The translations under genes were made by a program, and so were the position numbers. From assembly GCA_004554775.1 (NCBI GenBank), contig SFKI01000003.1, forward strand, positions 62,001 through 126,000: DNA of 64,000 nucleotides, in the 5' to 3' direction. The notes under the pieces were generated by a model, which made no database searches, was not told where the DNA came from, and saw nothing but the letters and a program-made list of their open reading frames with translations. This document shows, in pieces, positions 25,176 to 34,425 of this stretch. How positions within the stretch are numbered: position 1 is the first letter of the stretch; every line of letters begins with the position of its first letter. The DNA is from Subdoligranulum variabile (lineage in GTDB: Bacteria > Bacillota > Clostridia > Oscillospirales > Ruminococcaceae).

Positions 25176-25281
25176 TTTACCAACTTTACAAGTCCTTTGC
25201 AAAACGCCAGCCTTCTTTGCACAAGCTTTACCGCGATTGTACCGGACCATGGTCGATACGCCCCCGCAATCGCGGTACAAT
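25176..25281 (+). promoter_or_regulatory. Pho boxes and promoter of pstS
   Basis: TTTACC (25176), TTTACA (25185) N5 TTTGCA (25196), and TTTGCA (25216) N5 TTTACC (25227) form PhoP-like direct repeats. TCGATA (25253-25258) and TACAAT (25276-25281) are a weak -35 and good -10 with 17 nt spacing. An 11-bp inverted repeat TACCGCGATTG (25229-25239) / CAATCGCGGTA (25267-25277) spans the promoter. Confidence 0.6.
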
Positions 25282-25365
25282 AGCCTTGTTCCCGGGGAAA
25301 TCCGGGACCGGCCGCTTGGCCGCAATGCAATACCTGTGAATAGGTAAAAGGGAGAAGTATACATT

Positions 25366-26325
25366 ATGAAACGTAAATCTGTTGCTGCTGTTGTTACCGC
25401 CGCTGCTATGATGATGAGCCTTGCCGCCTGCGGCAGCTCTGCCAGCGAGTCTGCCCCCGCCACCGAGAGCACCGTCGCTTCCTCTTCCGAAGCTGCTTCC
25501 GGCGAGGCCGCTTCCGAGACTGCCCCCGCTGCTGACTTTGATGCCGATCAGGACATCACCGTGATCTCCCGTGAGGATGGTTCCGGCACCCGCGGCGCTT
25601 TCATTGAGCTGACCGGCGTTGAGGAAAAGAACGCCGACGGCCAGAAGGTCGACAACACCACCGAAGCCGCTGCCATCCAGTCCAGCACCAACGGCATTAT
25701 GACCGCCGTTGCGAACGATGAGACCGCCATCGGCTACATCAGCCTGGGCTCCCTGAACGATTCCGTCAAGGCCGTTAAGGTCGGCGGCGTTGCAGCTTCT
25801 GCCGAGACCGTTAAGGACGGCAGCTACACCCTGGCTCGTCCGTTCAACATCGTGACCAACGGTGAGGCCACCGACCCCGTTGCCGTCGACTTCATTGCCT
25901 ACTGCCTGAGCAAAGACGGCCAGGCCCTGGCTACCGAGGAAGGCTATGTCGGCAGCGAAGGCGAGGATTACGCCTCCACCCAGCCGGAAGGCAAGATCAC
26001 CGTCGGTGGTTCTTCCTCTGTCTCCCCGCTGATGGAAAAGCTGATCGAAGCTTACAAGACCGTAAACCCCAACGCTGAGCTGGAACTGCTGACCTCGGAT
26101 TCCACCACCGGTGTTTCCGGTGCGCTGGACGGCAGCTACACCATCGGCATGGCCAGCCGTGAGCTGAAAGATTCCGAGACCGAGGGCGGCGCTGTTGCTA
26201 CTGTCCTGGCCCTGGATGGCATTGCAGTTGTCGTCAACCCTGCCAACACCGTAGAGGACCTGACCGTTGACCAGATCAAGGGCGTCTACACCGGCGAGCT
26301 GACCGTCTGGAGCGACTTGCAGTAA
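25366..26325 (+). CDS. pstS: Phosphate-binding lipoprotein PstS with swapped domain order
   Basis: The extracellular phosphate receptor of the Pst ABC importer. The 319-residue precursor has a lipobox LAAC (Cys22) and a Ser/Ala/Glu-rich linker. Residues 64-200 carry motifs that normally form the second half of PstS (ITVISREDGSGTRGAF, AIGYISLGSL, ARPFNIVT). Residues 211-319 carry motifs that normally come first (ITVGGSSSVSPLMEKL, IGMASREL, GIAVVVNP, IKGVYTGELTVWSDL). The order is that of a circular permutation; in the classical protein the last segment runs straight into the first. I believe similar forms occur in other Clostridia. It is the first gene of pstSCAB-phoU. Confidence 0.9.
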   Translation: MKRKSVAAVVTAAAMMMSLAACGSSASESAPATESTVASSSEAASGEAASETAPAADFDADQDITVISREDGSGTRGAFIELTGVEEKNADGQKVDNTTEAAAIQSSTNGIMTAVANDETAIGYISLGSLNDSVKAVKVGGVAASAETVKDGSYTLARPFNIVTNGEATDPVAVDFIAYCLSKDGQALATEEGYVGSEGEDYASTQPEGKITVGGSSSVSPLMEKLIEAYKTVNPNAELELLTSDSTTGVSGALDGSYTIGMASRELKDSETEGGAVATVLALDGIAVVVNPANTVEDLTVDQIKGVYTGELTVWSDLQ

Positions 26326-26331
26326 ATTTTA

Positions 26332-26476
26332 GGCAATACCGCATAATTCTAAGTGCCGATGCGGCGAGCGAGGTGCGGCAGATGCTAAGCCAAAAGCGCA
26401 GATAATACTTTGTGCTGCAAAGGTGAGCGCCGCCAGTGGCGGATACAGCGAACCGAAGCAATTGTGCGGTGTTGCC
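26332..26476. mobile_element. MITE copy 1, between pstS and pstC
   Basis: A 145-bp non-coding element whose ends are imperfect inverted repeats GGCAATACCGCATAATT and, reversed, GGCAACACCGCACAATT (15 of 17 identical). It is flanked by the direct repeat TTTA (26328-26331 and 26477-26480), a likely 4-bp target duplication. The left ~100 bp are nearly identical to the copy at 41965. It encodes no transposase and must have been moved in trans. Confidence 0.75.
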
Positions 26477-26483
26477 TTTAATA

Positions 26484-26509
26484 GGCTCCCCTCAAGGGGG
26501 AGCCTTTAT
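26484..26509 (+). terminator. Attenuator-like hairpin upstream of pstC
   Basis: GGCTCCCC and GGGGGAGCC around TCAA, followed by TTTAT, in the pstS-pstC gap. It may reduce read-through so that PstS is made in excess over the permease. It belongs to the GGCTCCCC repeat family. Confidence 0.55.
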
Positions 26510-26533
26510 CTGATAAAAGGAGTGTATAGGAAA

Positions 26534-27430
26534 ATGAAGACCGCTCATCTGCGGGAAGGCATTATGCAAGCCGTATTTACTGCCTGCGCCTGCATCTCGA
26601 TTTTGGCCGTCGTGCTGATCTGCGTGTTTCTGTTCGCCAACGGGCTGCCTACCATCGCCAAGATCGGCCCGCTCAAGTTCCTGCTGGGCACGACCTGGAA
26701 GCCCGGCAACGATATCTACGGCATTCTGCCGATGATCCTCGGTTCGCTGTACGTTACCGCCGGTGCCATCATCGTGGGTGTGCCTGTCGGCCTGCTGGCC
26801 GCCATCTACCTGTCCCGCTTTGCCACCCCCGGCATCAAGCGGGCGATGCTGCCCGCCGTGCAGCTGCTGGCCGGCATTCCCTCGGTCGTGTACGGCTTCT
26901 TCGGCATGATCGTGCTGGTGCCCGCCGTGCAGGCGATGGTCAAGAGCGACTTTTTCAAGACCGTACTGCACGTAAAAAGCGGCAAGGGCATGAGCCTGTT
27001 CACCGCCAGCGTGCTGCTGGGCATCATGATCCTGCCCACCATCATCACGGTCAGCAAGACCAGCCTGGACGCCGTGCCCGAAAGCTACTACGAGGGCAGC
27101 CTGGCCCTGGGTGCCACGCATGAGCGCAGCGTGTTCTACGCTGTACTGCCCGCAGCCAAGTCCGGCGTACTGTCTGCCGTTATTCTGGGCATTGGCCGTG
27201 CCATCGGTGAAACGATGGCTGTCGTTATGGTCGCGGGTAACCAGACCTGGATGCCCAAGGGGCTATTCCAGGGTCTGCGCACGATGACCTCGAACATCGT
27301 TATCGAGATGGGTTATTCCACCGACCTGCACCGCGAAGCACTGATCGCCACCGGCGTTGTGCTGTTCGTTTTCATTCTTCTGATCAACCTCTGCTTCAGC
27401 GTTTTGAAAGGAGGCAAGGACCATGCCTGA
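26534..27430 (+). CDS. pstC: Phosphate ABC transporter permease PstC
   Basis: One of the two membrane subunits of the Pst importer. The 298-residue protein has six predicted helices and the permease EAA-type loop (ESYYEGSLALGATHERSVFYAVLPAAKSGVLSAV, about 205-240). GIPSVVYGFFG at about 120 is conserved in PstC and PstA. ATG 26534 follows AAAGGAGTGTATAGG. pstA starts inside its last codons (8-nt overlap), so the two are coupled. Confidence 0.95.
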   Translation: MKTAHLREGIMQAVFTACACISILAVVLICVFLFANGLPTIAKIGPLKFLLGTTWKPGNDIYGILPMILGSLYVTAGAIIVGVPVGLLAAIYLSRFATPGIKRAMLPAVQLLAGIPSVVYGFFGMIVLVPAVQAMVKSDFFKTVLHVKSGKGMSLFTASVLLGIMILPTIITVSKTSLDAVPESYYEGSLALGATHERSVFYAVLPAAKSGVLSAVILGIGRAIGETMAVVMVAGNQTWMPKGLFQGLRTMTSNIVIEMGYSTDLHREALIATGVVLFVFILLINLCFSVLKGGKDHA

Positions 27431-28337
27431 TACCATCGCCAACAACGGCACCGCCGTACCGGACATGAGCCGTGCCGCCGCTAAAGCCATTTACCCCAAC
27501 GGAGGCCGCAACCGCACCGCCGCCCGCATGCAGGCTGCCCTGCTGCGCGGCCTGGTTGGCCTGGCCGCTGCACTGACCGCCGCCGTGCTGATCTTCCTGA
27601 TTGGCTACATCCTTGTCAATGGTATCCCCAACCTCAAACCGTCCCTCTTTGCGTGGGAATACAACAGCACCAACGTTTCTCTGATGCCCGCCCTCATCAA
27701 CACACTACTGATGACCGCTTTCTCGCTGGTCATCGCTACGCCGCTGGGCATTTTTGCCGCTATCTGGCTGGTCGAGTACGCCCACCGCGGCAACAAGCTG
27801 GTACGGCTGGTGCGCATCACCACCGAAACGTTGCAGGGCATCCCGTCCATCGTGTACGGCCTGTTCGGCATGCTGTTCTTCGTTACCCAGCTGCACTGGG
27901 GCTATTCTCTGGTAGCCGGTGCGTTTACGCTGGCTATCATGGTGCTGCCCGTGATCATGCGCACCACCGAGGAAGCCCTGATCGCCGTGCCCGACTCTTA
28001 CCGCGAGGGCAGCTTTGGCCTGGGTGCCGGTAAGCTGCGCACTGTATTTACCATTGTGCTGCCCAGTGCCATGCCCGGCATTTTGTCCGGCGTTATCCTG
28101 GCTACGGGCCGCATCGTGGGCGAGACTGCCGCGCTGATCTACACCGCCAGTTCGATGCCCCAGATCCCGAGGAGCATTTTCAGCTCCACCCGTACGCTGG
28201 CCGTGCATATGTATCTGCTTTCCAACGAGGGCCTGTACATCAACGAGACCTATGGCACCGCCGTGGTGCTGCTGGTGCTGGTGCTGGCTATCAACTGCCT
28301 GTCCGGATTTATTGCCGGGAAGCTGGCGAAGAAGTAA
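27423..28337 (+). CDS. pstA: Phosphate ABC transporter permease PstA
   Basis: The partner permease of PstC. The 304-residue protein has a ~35-residue charged N-terminal extension, then six helices, GIPSVVYGLFGMLF at about 140 and the EAA loop PDSYREGSFGLGAGKLRTVFTIVLPSA (about 188-215). Its ribosome site GGAGGCAAGGACC lies in the end of pstC. A REP/BIME-like element separates it from pstB. Confidence 0.95.
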   Translation: MPDTIANNGTAVPDMSRAAAKAIYPNGGRNRTAARMQAALLRGLVGLAAALTAAVLIFLIGYILVNGIPNLKPSLFAWEYNSTNVSLMPALINTLLMTAFSLVIATPLGIFAAIWLVEYAHRGNKLVRLVRITTETLQGIPSIVYGLFGMLFFVTQLHWGYSLVAGAFTLAIMVLPVIMRTTEEALIAVPDSYREGSFGLGAGKLRTVFTIVLPSAMPGILSGVILATGRIVGETAALIYTASSMPQIPRSIFSSTRTLAVHMYLLSNEGLYINETYGTAVVLLVLVLAINCLSGFIAGKLAKK

Positions 28338-28355
28338 ACGGCTTCATTTCCAACC

Positions 28356-28435
28356 GTAGGGGCGCATTCTATATGCGCCCGTGGAATTTGGCGGCAAGGA
28401 AAGACCGCGCGGGCGGATATAGAATCCGCCCCTAC
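28356..28435. repeat. BIME-like palindrome pair between pstA and pstB
   Basis: GTAGGGGCGCATTCTATATGCGCCCG, a 28-nt spacer, then CGGGCGGATATAGAATCCGCCCCTAC; the outer arms match the family and both cores are self-complementary. It lies inside the pst operon and would form stable RNA hairpins. Confidence 0.8.
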
Positions 28436-28469
28436 CGGCCCCTTATGAATCCTTATGAGGAGGATACCT

Positions 28470-29222
28470 GTGAATAAATTTGAAGTCTCCAACATGGACT
28501 TATACTATGGCAGCTTTCATGCGCTGAAAAATATCAATATCAATATCCCCGAGCGGGAGATCACCGCGTTCATCGGCCCTTCTGGCTGCGGCAAATCCAC
28601 CTTTTTGAAAAGCCTGAACCGCATGAACGATCTGGTCGAGGGGTGCCGCATCTCCGGCGATATCAAGCTGGACGGTGTCGACATCTACAAGGACAAGATG
28701 GATGTCAATGTGCTGCGCAAACGCGTGGGCATGGTGTTCCAGAAGCCCAATCCGTTCCCGATGTCGATCTACGATAACATTGCCTACGGTCCCCGCACCC
28801 ACGGTGTGCACAGCAAGGCCCGGCTTGATGAAATCGTCGAAAAATCCCTGCGGGATGCCGCCATCTGGGACGAGGTCAAGGATCGCCTGAGCAAAAGCGC
28901 CCTGGGCATGTCCGGTGGCCAGCAGCAGCGCCTTTGCATTGCGCGTGCCTTGGCCGTTGAGCCCGAAGTGCTGCTGATGGACGAGCCCACCAGCGCCCTG
29001 GACCCGATCTCGACCTCGAAAGTGGAAGAGCTGGCCACGGAGCTGAAAGAAAAGTACACCATCGTCATGGTCACGCACAACATGCAGCAGGCTGCACGTA
29101 TTAGCGATAAGACGGCATTTTTCCTGCTGGGTGAGCTTGTCGAGATGGGCCCCACCGAGCGCGTTTTCGCCACGCCCGTGGACAAACGCACCGAGGATTA
29201 TATCTCGGGCCGTTTCGGTTGA
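28470..29222 (+). CDS. pstB: Phosphate ABC transporter ATPase PstB
   Basis: The ATPase that powers Pst uptake. The 250-residue protein has Walker [10 protein letters not shown] (about 35), Q-loop [15 protein letters not shown], signature [10 protein letters not shown] (about 150), Walker B VLLMDEP and H-loop VTHNM. The GTG start at 28470 lies 6-7 nt after GAGGAGG; an in-frame ATG at 28455 would include the ribosome site itself and is rejected. phoU follows 19 nt later. Confidence 0.95.
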   Translation: MNKFEVSNMDLYYGSFHALKNININIPEREITAFIGPSGCGKSTFLKSLNRMNDLVEGCRISGDIKLDGVDIYKDKMDVNVLRKRVGMVFQKPNPFPMSIYDNIAYGPRTHGVHSKARLDEIVEKSLRDAAIWDEVKDRLSKSALGMSGGQQQRLCIARALAVEPEVLLMDEPTSALDPISTSKVEELATELKEKYTIVMVTHNMQQAARISDKTAFFLLGELVEMGPTERVFATPVDKRTEDYISGRFG

Positions 29223-29241
29223 TGCAGGGAGGATACGAAAG

Positions 29242-29916
29242 ATGGGAACCAGTCTACGCAAAATGTATGATGCCGAGTTGATGGCACTGGACACGATGCT
29301 GGCCCGCATGGGCCATGCAGCAGGCGGCGCAATTGAAAGCGCAATGACCGCCCTGCGCACCGGTAATGCCGAGCTTGCCCGCAGCGTGATTGCCCGCGAC
29401 AGCGAGATTGACGCCGCCGAGCACGAGATCGAGCACCGCTGCCTGACGCTTTTTCTGCGTCAGCAGCCCGTTGCCGGCGACCTGCGCAAAGTTTCTACCG
29501 CATTGAAGATGGTCACGGACATTGAGCGCATTGCCGACCAGGCCAGCGATATTGCCGAAATCACCCTGCATCTGCACGCCGAGGGTGCTGCTGCCGTAGG
29601 CGTCATGGATGATTTGTATAAAATGGGCGATTTGGCGCTGAACATGGTGAAAACTGCTATCGGCGCCTATGTGCAGGTGGATCTTTCCACCGCCGCACAG
29701 GTCATTGCCCGCGACGACGACTGCGACGCGATGTTTAGTAAAATCAGCCGCGAGATCGCCCAGTACATTGCCGCCCACCCCGACGACGCCGAGACCGCGC
29801 TGGACCTGTTCATGATTGCCAAATATCTGGAACGTCTGGGCGACCATGCCGTCAACGTGGCCGAGTGGGTCGAGTTTTTGAAAACCGGCGTCCACAAGTC
29901 CCGCAAGATCGTGTAA
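29242..29916 (+). CDS. phoU: Phosphate signalling regulator PhoU
   Basis: PhoU links Pst transporter state to the PhoR kinase and limits phosphate uptake. The 224-residue protein consists of two PhoU three-helix domains, each with the metal-binding E/D motif region (RDSEIDAAEHEIE at about 52-64; ARDDDCDAMFSKISREI at about 152-168) and a RIADQASDIAE / LERLGDHAVNVAEW signature. The start ATG 29242 follows GGGAGGA. It is the last gene of the pst operon and is followed by a terminator. Confidence 0.95.
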   Translation: MGTSLRKMYDAELMALDTMLARMGHAAGGAIESAMTALRTGNAELARSVIARDSEIDAAEHEIEHRCLTLFLRQQPVAGDLRKVSTALKMVTDIERIADQASDIAEITLHLHAEGAAAVGVMDDLYKMGDLALNMVKTAIGAYVQVDLSTAAQVIARDDDCDAMFSKISREIAQYIAAHPDDAETALDLFMIAKYLERLGDHAVNVAEWVEFLKTGVHKSRKIV

Positions 29917-29967
29917 CGCGGGCAAATTCCTTTACCATTCCCCTATTTTCCTATACCAACGGAGACA

Positions 29968-29997
29968 GCCGCACCCAAACAGGTGCGGCCGTTTTCG
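29968..29997 (+). terminator. pst operon terminator
   Basis: GCCGCACC and GGTGCGGC form an 8-bp stem around CAAACA, followed by CGTTTTCGTTTTTT. Confidence 0.85.
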
Positions 29998-30001
29998 TTT
30001 T

Positions 30002-32162
30002 TTACACAAACCGTTTGATCGTTTCCAGCATAACCTCTTTGTACAGCGGCTTGCTGATGTGGGCGTTCATGTCGGTGTCCAGGCATTTCTGTACGTCCTC
30101 GGCGTAGGCATTTGCGCTCATGGCGATGATGGGGATGGTCTTGGCGTCGGGGCGGCCCGATTCCCGGATGGTACGGGTAGCGGCGTAGCCGTCCATGACC
30201 GGCATCATCAGGTCCATCAGCACAGCCAGATAGGTGCCGGGTGCGGCATCGGTGTAGGCCTTGACCGCACTTTCTCCGTCAAATACAGAGTCGACCTCGG
30301 CCCCGGCGCCTTTCAGCATGAACTCGGCAATTTCCATGTTCAGCTCATTGTCCTCCACGACCAGCAGGCGCTTGCCGCACAGGTCTCCGGTCTGGGTGAA
30401 TCTTGTTTCCACAGCGGGTGGATCATGGTCGATCTCAAACGGCAGCACGACCGTGAAGCTGCTGCCCTCGCCCACAGTGCTTTCGACCTTGATCGTACCT
30501 TTCATCTTGTGGATGAGCTGCGCTACGATGGACATACCCAGGCCCGTGCCGCCGTACTGTGAGCGGGCCGCGTTCTCGCCCTGCACGAACGCTTCAAACA
30601 GGTGGTTGTCGATAAACTCCTGCGTCATGCCGATGCCGGTATCTCGGATGAAAAACTCGTAGGTCACGGTGTCGTCGGTGCGTTGCAGCTCCCGCAGGCG
30701 GGTGTAGATGGCCCCGCCGGGCTTGTTGTACTTGGCGCAGTTGCTGAACAGGTTCAAGAGGATCTTCTTCAGGTACAGTTCGCTGCCCAGCAGGTTGACG
30801 GTGTGCACATCGGGGTGTTCTTCCTCGACATGCAGTCCCATGCTTTCGGCTTGGAAGCGGACAATCTCGCCCGCCTCGGCGCAGACTTTGTCCAGGTTGA
30901 ACGGCTTGTGCTCCAGCTCAAACGTGTCGCGCTCGAGCTTGGTCATATCCAGCACATCGTTGACGAGCGAGAGCAAACGCCGCGCCGAGATGTTAATTTT
31001 AGACAGGCAATCGTCCATTTTCTCTTTATCATCGCGGCAGGTGTCGATGATGGTCAGCATGCCCATGATGCCGTTGATGGGGGTGCGGATATCGTGGGAC
31101 ATGTTGGCCAGAAAGCGCGTTTTTGTGCGGTTGGCGCTGGCCTCGTTGGCAAGGGCCTGCTGCAGCTGCTGCCCCATACGCAGATAGCGGTCCACATCCC
31201 GCACGCGGACTTCCTCGGCATGTTCCAGCAGTTTGATGTTGTACTGGTCTTTTTTCTCCATCGCCGCCAGCATTGCGTCGCGGTCGTCGCGGGATTTGGC
31301 GTAGGTGTAGCACATTTCCTGCATCCGCACGCCGATCTGGATCTCCTGCGGGTTGCGGGTCAGATAATCGTCCATGGCGGCCAGGATGTGCTCGATCTGC
31401 ACGCTGTCCCCGGCATCCATCGCACAATCAAACAGGTTGCTGGCCGCGTTGCTGAACTCGGCCGCGTGCATCGTGGGCAGCTGTTCCCAGATTTCTCCCC
31501 GGCAGGCTTCGTAGTGCGCGGTGTCGCCCAGTTTGTAGTAGAGCAGCAGTTCCAGCATCAGGATATCGTCCGCCAGCACGTCCCTGCCGTCGTATTCTTC
31601 CACACATTTGGTCAGCGCGGCGCAGGCTTCGTCCAGATGGCCCACATGGCAGCTGATCTCGGCCAGGTTGCGGTAAGACGTAGGCGTGCATTTCTTTATC
31701 AGATTGCGGCAGATTTTGCTCAGCCTCGCGGATGGCATCAAGCGCCTGTTCGTAATCGCGCTGGGCCAGATAAGTTACGGCGAGGTTATTGTACTCGTAG
31801 GAATAGCGGCTCGCTTCTTTGTGCTCACGTGCGATTTTGAGCCCCTCACGGATATAAAAGCGGGCCAGGGCATATGCGCATTCGCAGTAGGCGGCCACAC
31901 CCATCAGGTTAAAGCAGGCGATGATCTCCGGGCGGTAGGCATAGCTCTGGTAATCAATGACGAACGGTTCCAGAATTTCCCGCGCTGCGCGGAAATCCCC
32001 TTCCCGGTAATGCAGCAGCGACGCATGGAAGTAGGCCATCATCCGCACATCGGTCTTGCCGGTTTCCTTTTCGAGAATATCCGCGTAGAATTTTTCACGC
32101 TCCGCCCGCGGGGCGTTCTCCAACACGGCCTCCTTTTGGGTAAATTCTTCGTAACTCATCAT
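30002..32162 (-). pseudogene. Hybrid histidine kinase (TPR - HisKA - HATPase - receiver), single-base frameshift
   Basis: Reading leftward from ATG 32162 (or 32159), an N-terminal TPR-like region is in one frame up to about 31676. The rest reads in the next frame. Removing one T of the TT pair complementary to 31675-31676 joins HAYV to YRNLAEISCHVGHLDEA and gives a ~719-residue protein. Domains are TPR-like helices (to about 330), HisKA with MSHDIRTPINGIMGM, HATPase with GTGLGMSIVAQL, and a receiver with VVEDNELNMEIAE, LMDLMMPVMDG and ISKP. No membrane segment is seen, so it senses inside the cell. It is either a pseudogene or an assembly error. Confidence 0.75.
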
Positions 32163-32341
32163 ATCGCATGCACCATTCCCGGAAAAAGCAGTTGCTTTTA
32201 CCATAACACAAATTGCGCAACAATAAAATATTATTCTGGTATTCTGGGGAAAAATGTTGAAAAGCAAGTTTTTTTGTAAAGCTCACGGGGAGAATTGTAA
32301 TTACGCCAAGGCAGCAGTAAGCGGTACATACCGCAAACCAG

Positions 32342-32370
32342 TTGCGCTTTTCCGCGCTTTGCGGTATGAT
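32342..32370 (+). promoter_or_regulatory. Promoter of the XRE regulator gene
   Basis: TTGCGC (32342-32347) and TATGAT (32365-32370) are spaced by 17 nt. The 32163-32341 part of the gap is AT-rich and shows nothing further. Confidence 0.6.
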
Positions 32371-32405
32371 ACAGATAACTACCATCTCATAACGGAGACC
32401 CACCC

Positions 32406-33866
32406 ATGAATGACCTAAGCCAAAGATTAAAGATCCTGGCCGGGCGCTATCCCGGCACGATGACCGAGCTGGCCCGCCGGGCACAGATCGACCGGTCGTC
32501 GCTGTATAAGATCCTTAACGGCAAACGCACACCCAACCGCGCCCAGCTGCAACAGCTCATCGATGCACTTAGCCTCAACCAGCGCCAGTCCGCGCACCTG
32601 AATGCCCTATACGTAGAACAGCGCAGCGGCGCACAAACCCAGCGCACCGACGACGCGCTGTACGAACTGCTGCAAACAGCGCTGCGCTCCAACGACCATC
32701 CGATGGACAACATGGTCGTGCCCAACGCCCGCAGCGATGCCGACATCGAAGCTGCCTTCTGCACGCGCTGCTTCCAGGGCTACCAGACCGTAACGCAGCA
32801 GTTGTACCTGCTGCTTCTGCGCTACCTGCGCAGTGAGGAAAATCGCCCGTTGATGCTCTCGCCGTTTGTGGGTGACTATCCGCTGAGCTCCATTCTCATC
32901 AATGCATTTTCGGCGGTCGCGGCACCCAAGCCGGTGTGCCACCTCCTGCGGTATGTCGCCAACGATGACTCGCACGATGACCTCATCAGCAACATCCGCA
33001 CGGTGTCCCGTGCCCTGCCGTTTCTGGCCCTGCACACGATGCAGTACGAGGCACGGCTTTCCCTCTCACCTTTTGCGGGGCCGCTGCCCGGTGTTTTGAT
33101 GCCGGTCTATGTACTGTTTCCCGATATCGCTGTGATGATGGACTTTTCGCTGCAAAAGTGCATCTGCCTGACCGAGCCGTCGGTCGTGCAATGCCTGCGC
33201 CTTGAGTTCAGCCGCCAGTATCTGGAAGCGCCGGTGTTGTTTGCACTGGCGTCGGACGCGCACAGCTTCCAGGAAGCGATGGAGCTTTCCGCCCGGATGC
33301 TGAACGACCGGACCGAGAGTTACTATATGCGCGCCCAGCCGCCGGTGTCCAAATTCATCGACCTGGATATGATCCGCCGCTATGCGCCGCAGGCCTTGGG
33401 CCCGCTGAAAACGATGCCCGGCCTGGCCGACTATATGCAAACCTGGCTGACAGCGCCTTACGAGTTTTATTTCAGCGAGGACGGCCTGACGGACTTTGTA
33501 CGCACCGGCCGTATGGTGGATGTAGACGCCGCCCTGACCGGCACCCTGCCGCCCGAAGCCCGGCGTGAGCTGCTGCTGCGGATGCGTGATGCCTGCGAGC
33601 GCGGCACCGCCGTGCTGCGCATCGTCAATAACGATGCGTTCCCGCTGGACCCGCGCATTACCGTCGGCGTCTACCGTGGCCAGAGCATGGTTTTCTGCGC
33701 GCTGTCCGACGAGTCCGACAACGGATTCTGCCGCGAATACACGATGCAGCATGTCGCGCTGGCCAACCGCCTGGCCGATTACATGGCCAACTTAAAAGAT
33801 TCCAACCTGGTGCGCACCCAGAAATATACCGTTGAATTTATAGATTTCTGCCTGCGCCTATTATAA
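32406..33866 (+). CDS. XRE-family regulator with long C-terminal domain
   Basis: A 486-residue protein. The N-terminal ~65 residues are an XRE helix-turn-helix (TMTELARRAQIDRSSLYKILNGKRTPNRAQLQQLIDAL). The remaining ~400 residues are soluble, mixed alpha/beta, and unlike any domain I recognise; they may sense a ligand. It is transcribed divergently from the hybrid-kinase gene, separated by 243 nt, and followed 19 nt later by the ADP-ribose NUDIX gene. Its targets are unknown. Confidence 0.75.
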   Translation: MNDLSQRLKILAGRYPGTMTELARRAQIDRSSLYKILNGKRTPNRAQLQQLIDALSLNQRQSAHLNALYVEQRSGAQTQRTDDALYELLQTALRSNDHPMDNMVVPNARSDADIEAAFCTRCFQGYQTVTQQLYLLLLRYLRSEENRPLMLSPFVGDYPLSSILINAFSAVAAPKPVCHLLRYVANDDSHDDLISNIRTVSRALPFLALHTMQYEARLSLSPFAGPLPGVLMPVYVLFPDIAVMMDFSLQKCICLTEPSVVQCLRLEFSRQYLEAPVLFALASDAHSFQEAMELSARMLNDRTESYYMRAQPPVSKFIDLDMIRRYAPQALGPLKTMPGLADYMQTWLTAPYEFYFSEDGLTDFVRTGRMVDVDAALTGTLPPEARRELLLRMRDACERGTAVLRIVNNDAFPLDPRITVGVYRGQSMVFCALSDESDNGFCREYTMQHVALANRLADYMANLKDSNLVRTQKYTVEFIDFCLRLL

Positions 33867-33885
33867 AAAGAAGGAGTGCTATTCC

Positions 33886-34425
33886 ATGCCGCATATCGAA
33901 ACCAAACTGGAAAGCAGGGAAATTTTCAACGGGCATGTCATTCATGTCACACTGGACACCGTCCGTCTGGAGGATGGCCGCACCAGCCTGCGGGAGATCG
34001 TACACCACCACGGCGGAGCCTGCGTGCTGCCTATTGATGACGAGGGCTGCATTTACTTGGTGCGCCAGTTCCGTTATGCGTTTGGAGAGGAGATCTGGGA
34101 GCTGCCCGCTGGCAAACTGGAACCCGGCGAGGACCCGTTTGAGTCCGCCAAGCGTGAGCTGAGCGAGGAGTGCGGCCTGTCTGCTGACAATTACATCGAC
34201 CTTGGTGTCGTCTACCCCACAGTCGGCTACGACAGCGAGAAGATCTACCTCTGGGCCGCCACGGGCCTGCACAAAGGCGGCCAGCATCTGGACGCTGGAG
34301 AGTTCCTGGATGTCGTGCGGATGCCATTTGAAGAGGCCCTGCAAAAAGTGCTGAGCGGTGAGATCAAGGACAGCAAGACTCAGATCGGCCTGATGAAATA
34401 TGCCCTGCTGCGCGGTAAAGCATGA
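33886..34425 (+). CDS. nudF: ADP-ribose pyrophosphatase-type NUDIX hydrolase
   Basis: This enzyme cleaves ADP-ribose to AMP and ribose 5-phosphate. The 179-residue protein has the family N-terminus (SREIFNGHVIHVTLDTVRL) and the Nudix box in GKLEPGEDPFESAKRELSEECGL (about 80-102). A Pro/Tyr pair after the box (YPTVGYDSEKIYLW) matches the ADP-ribose subfamily. ATG follows AAGGAG by 9 nt. Its stop overlaps the start of trmN6 (ATGA). Confidence 0.9.
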   Translation: MPHIETKLESREIFNGHVIHVTLDTVRLEDGRTSLREIVHHHGGACVLPIDDEGCIYLVRQFRYAFGEEIWELPAGKLEPGEDPFESAKRELSEECGLSADNYIDLGVVYPTVGYDSEKIYLWAATGLHKGGQHLDAGEFLDVVRMPFEEALQKVLSGEIKDSKTQIGLMKYALLRGKA

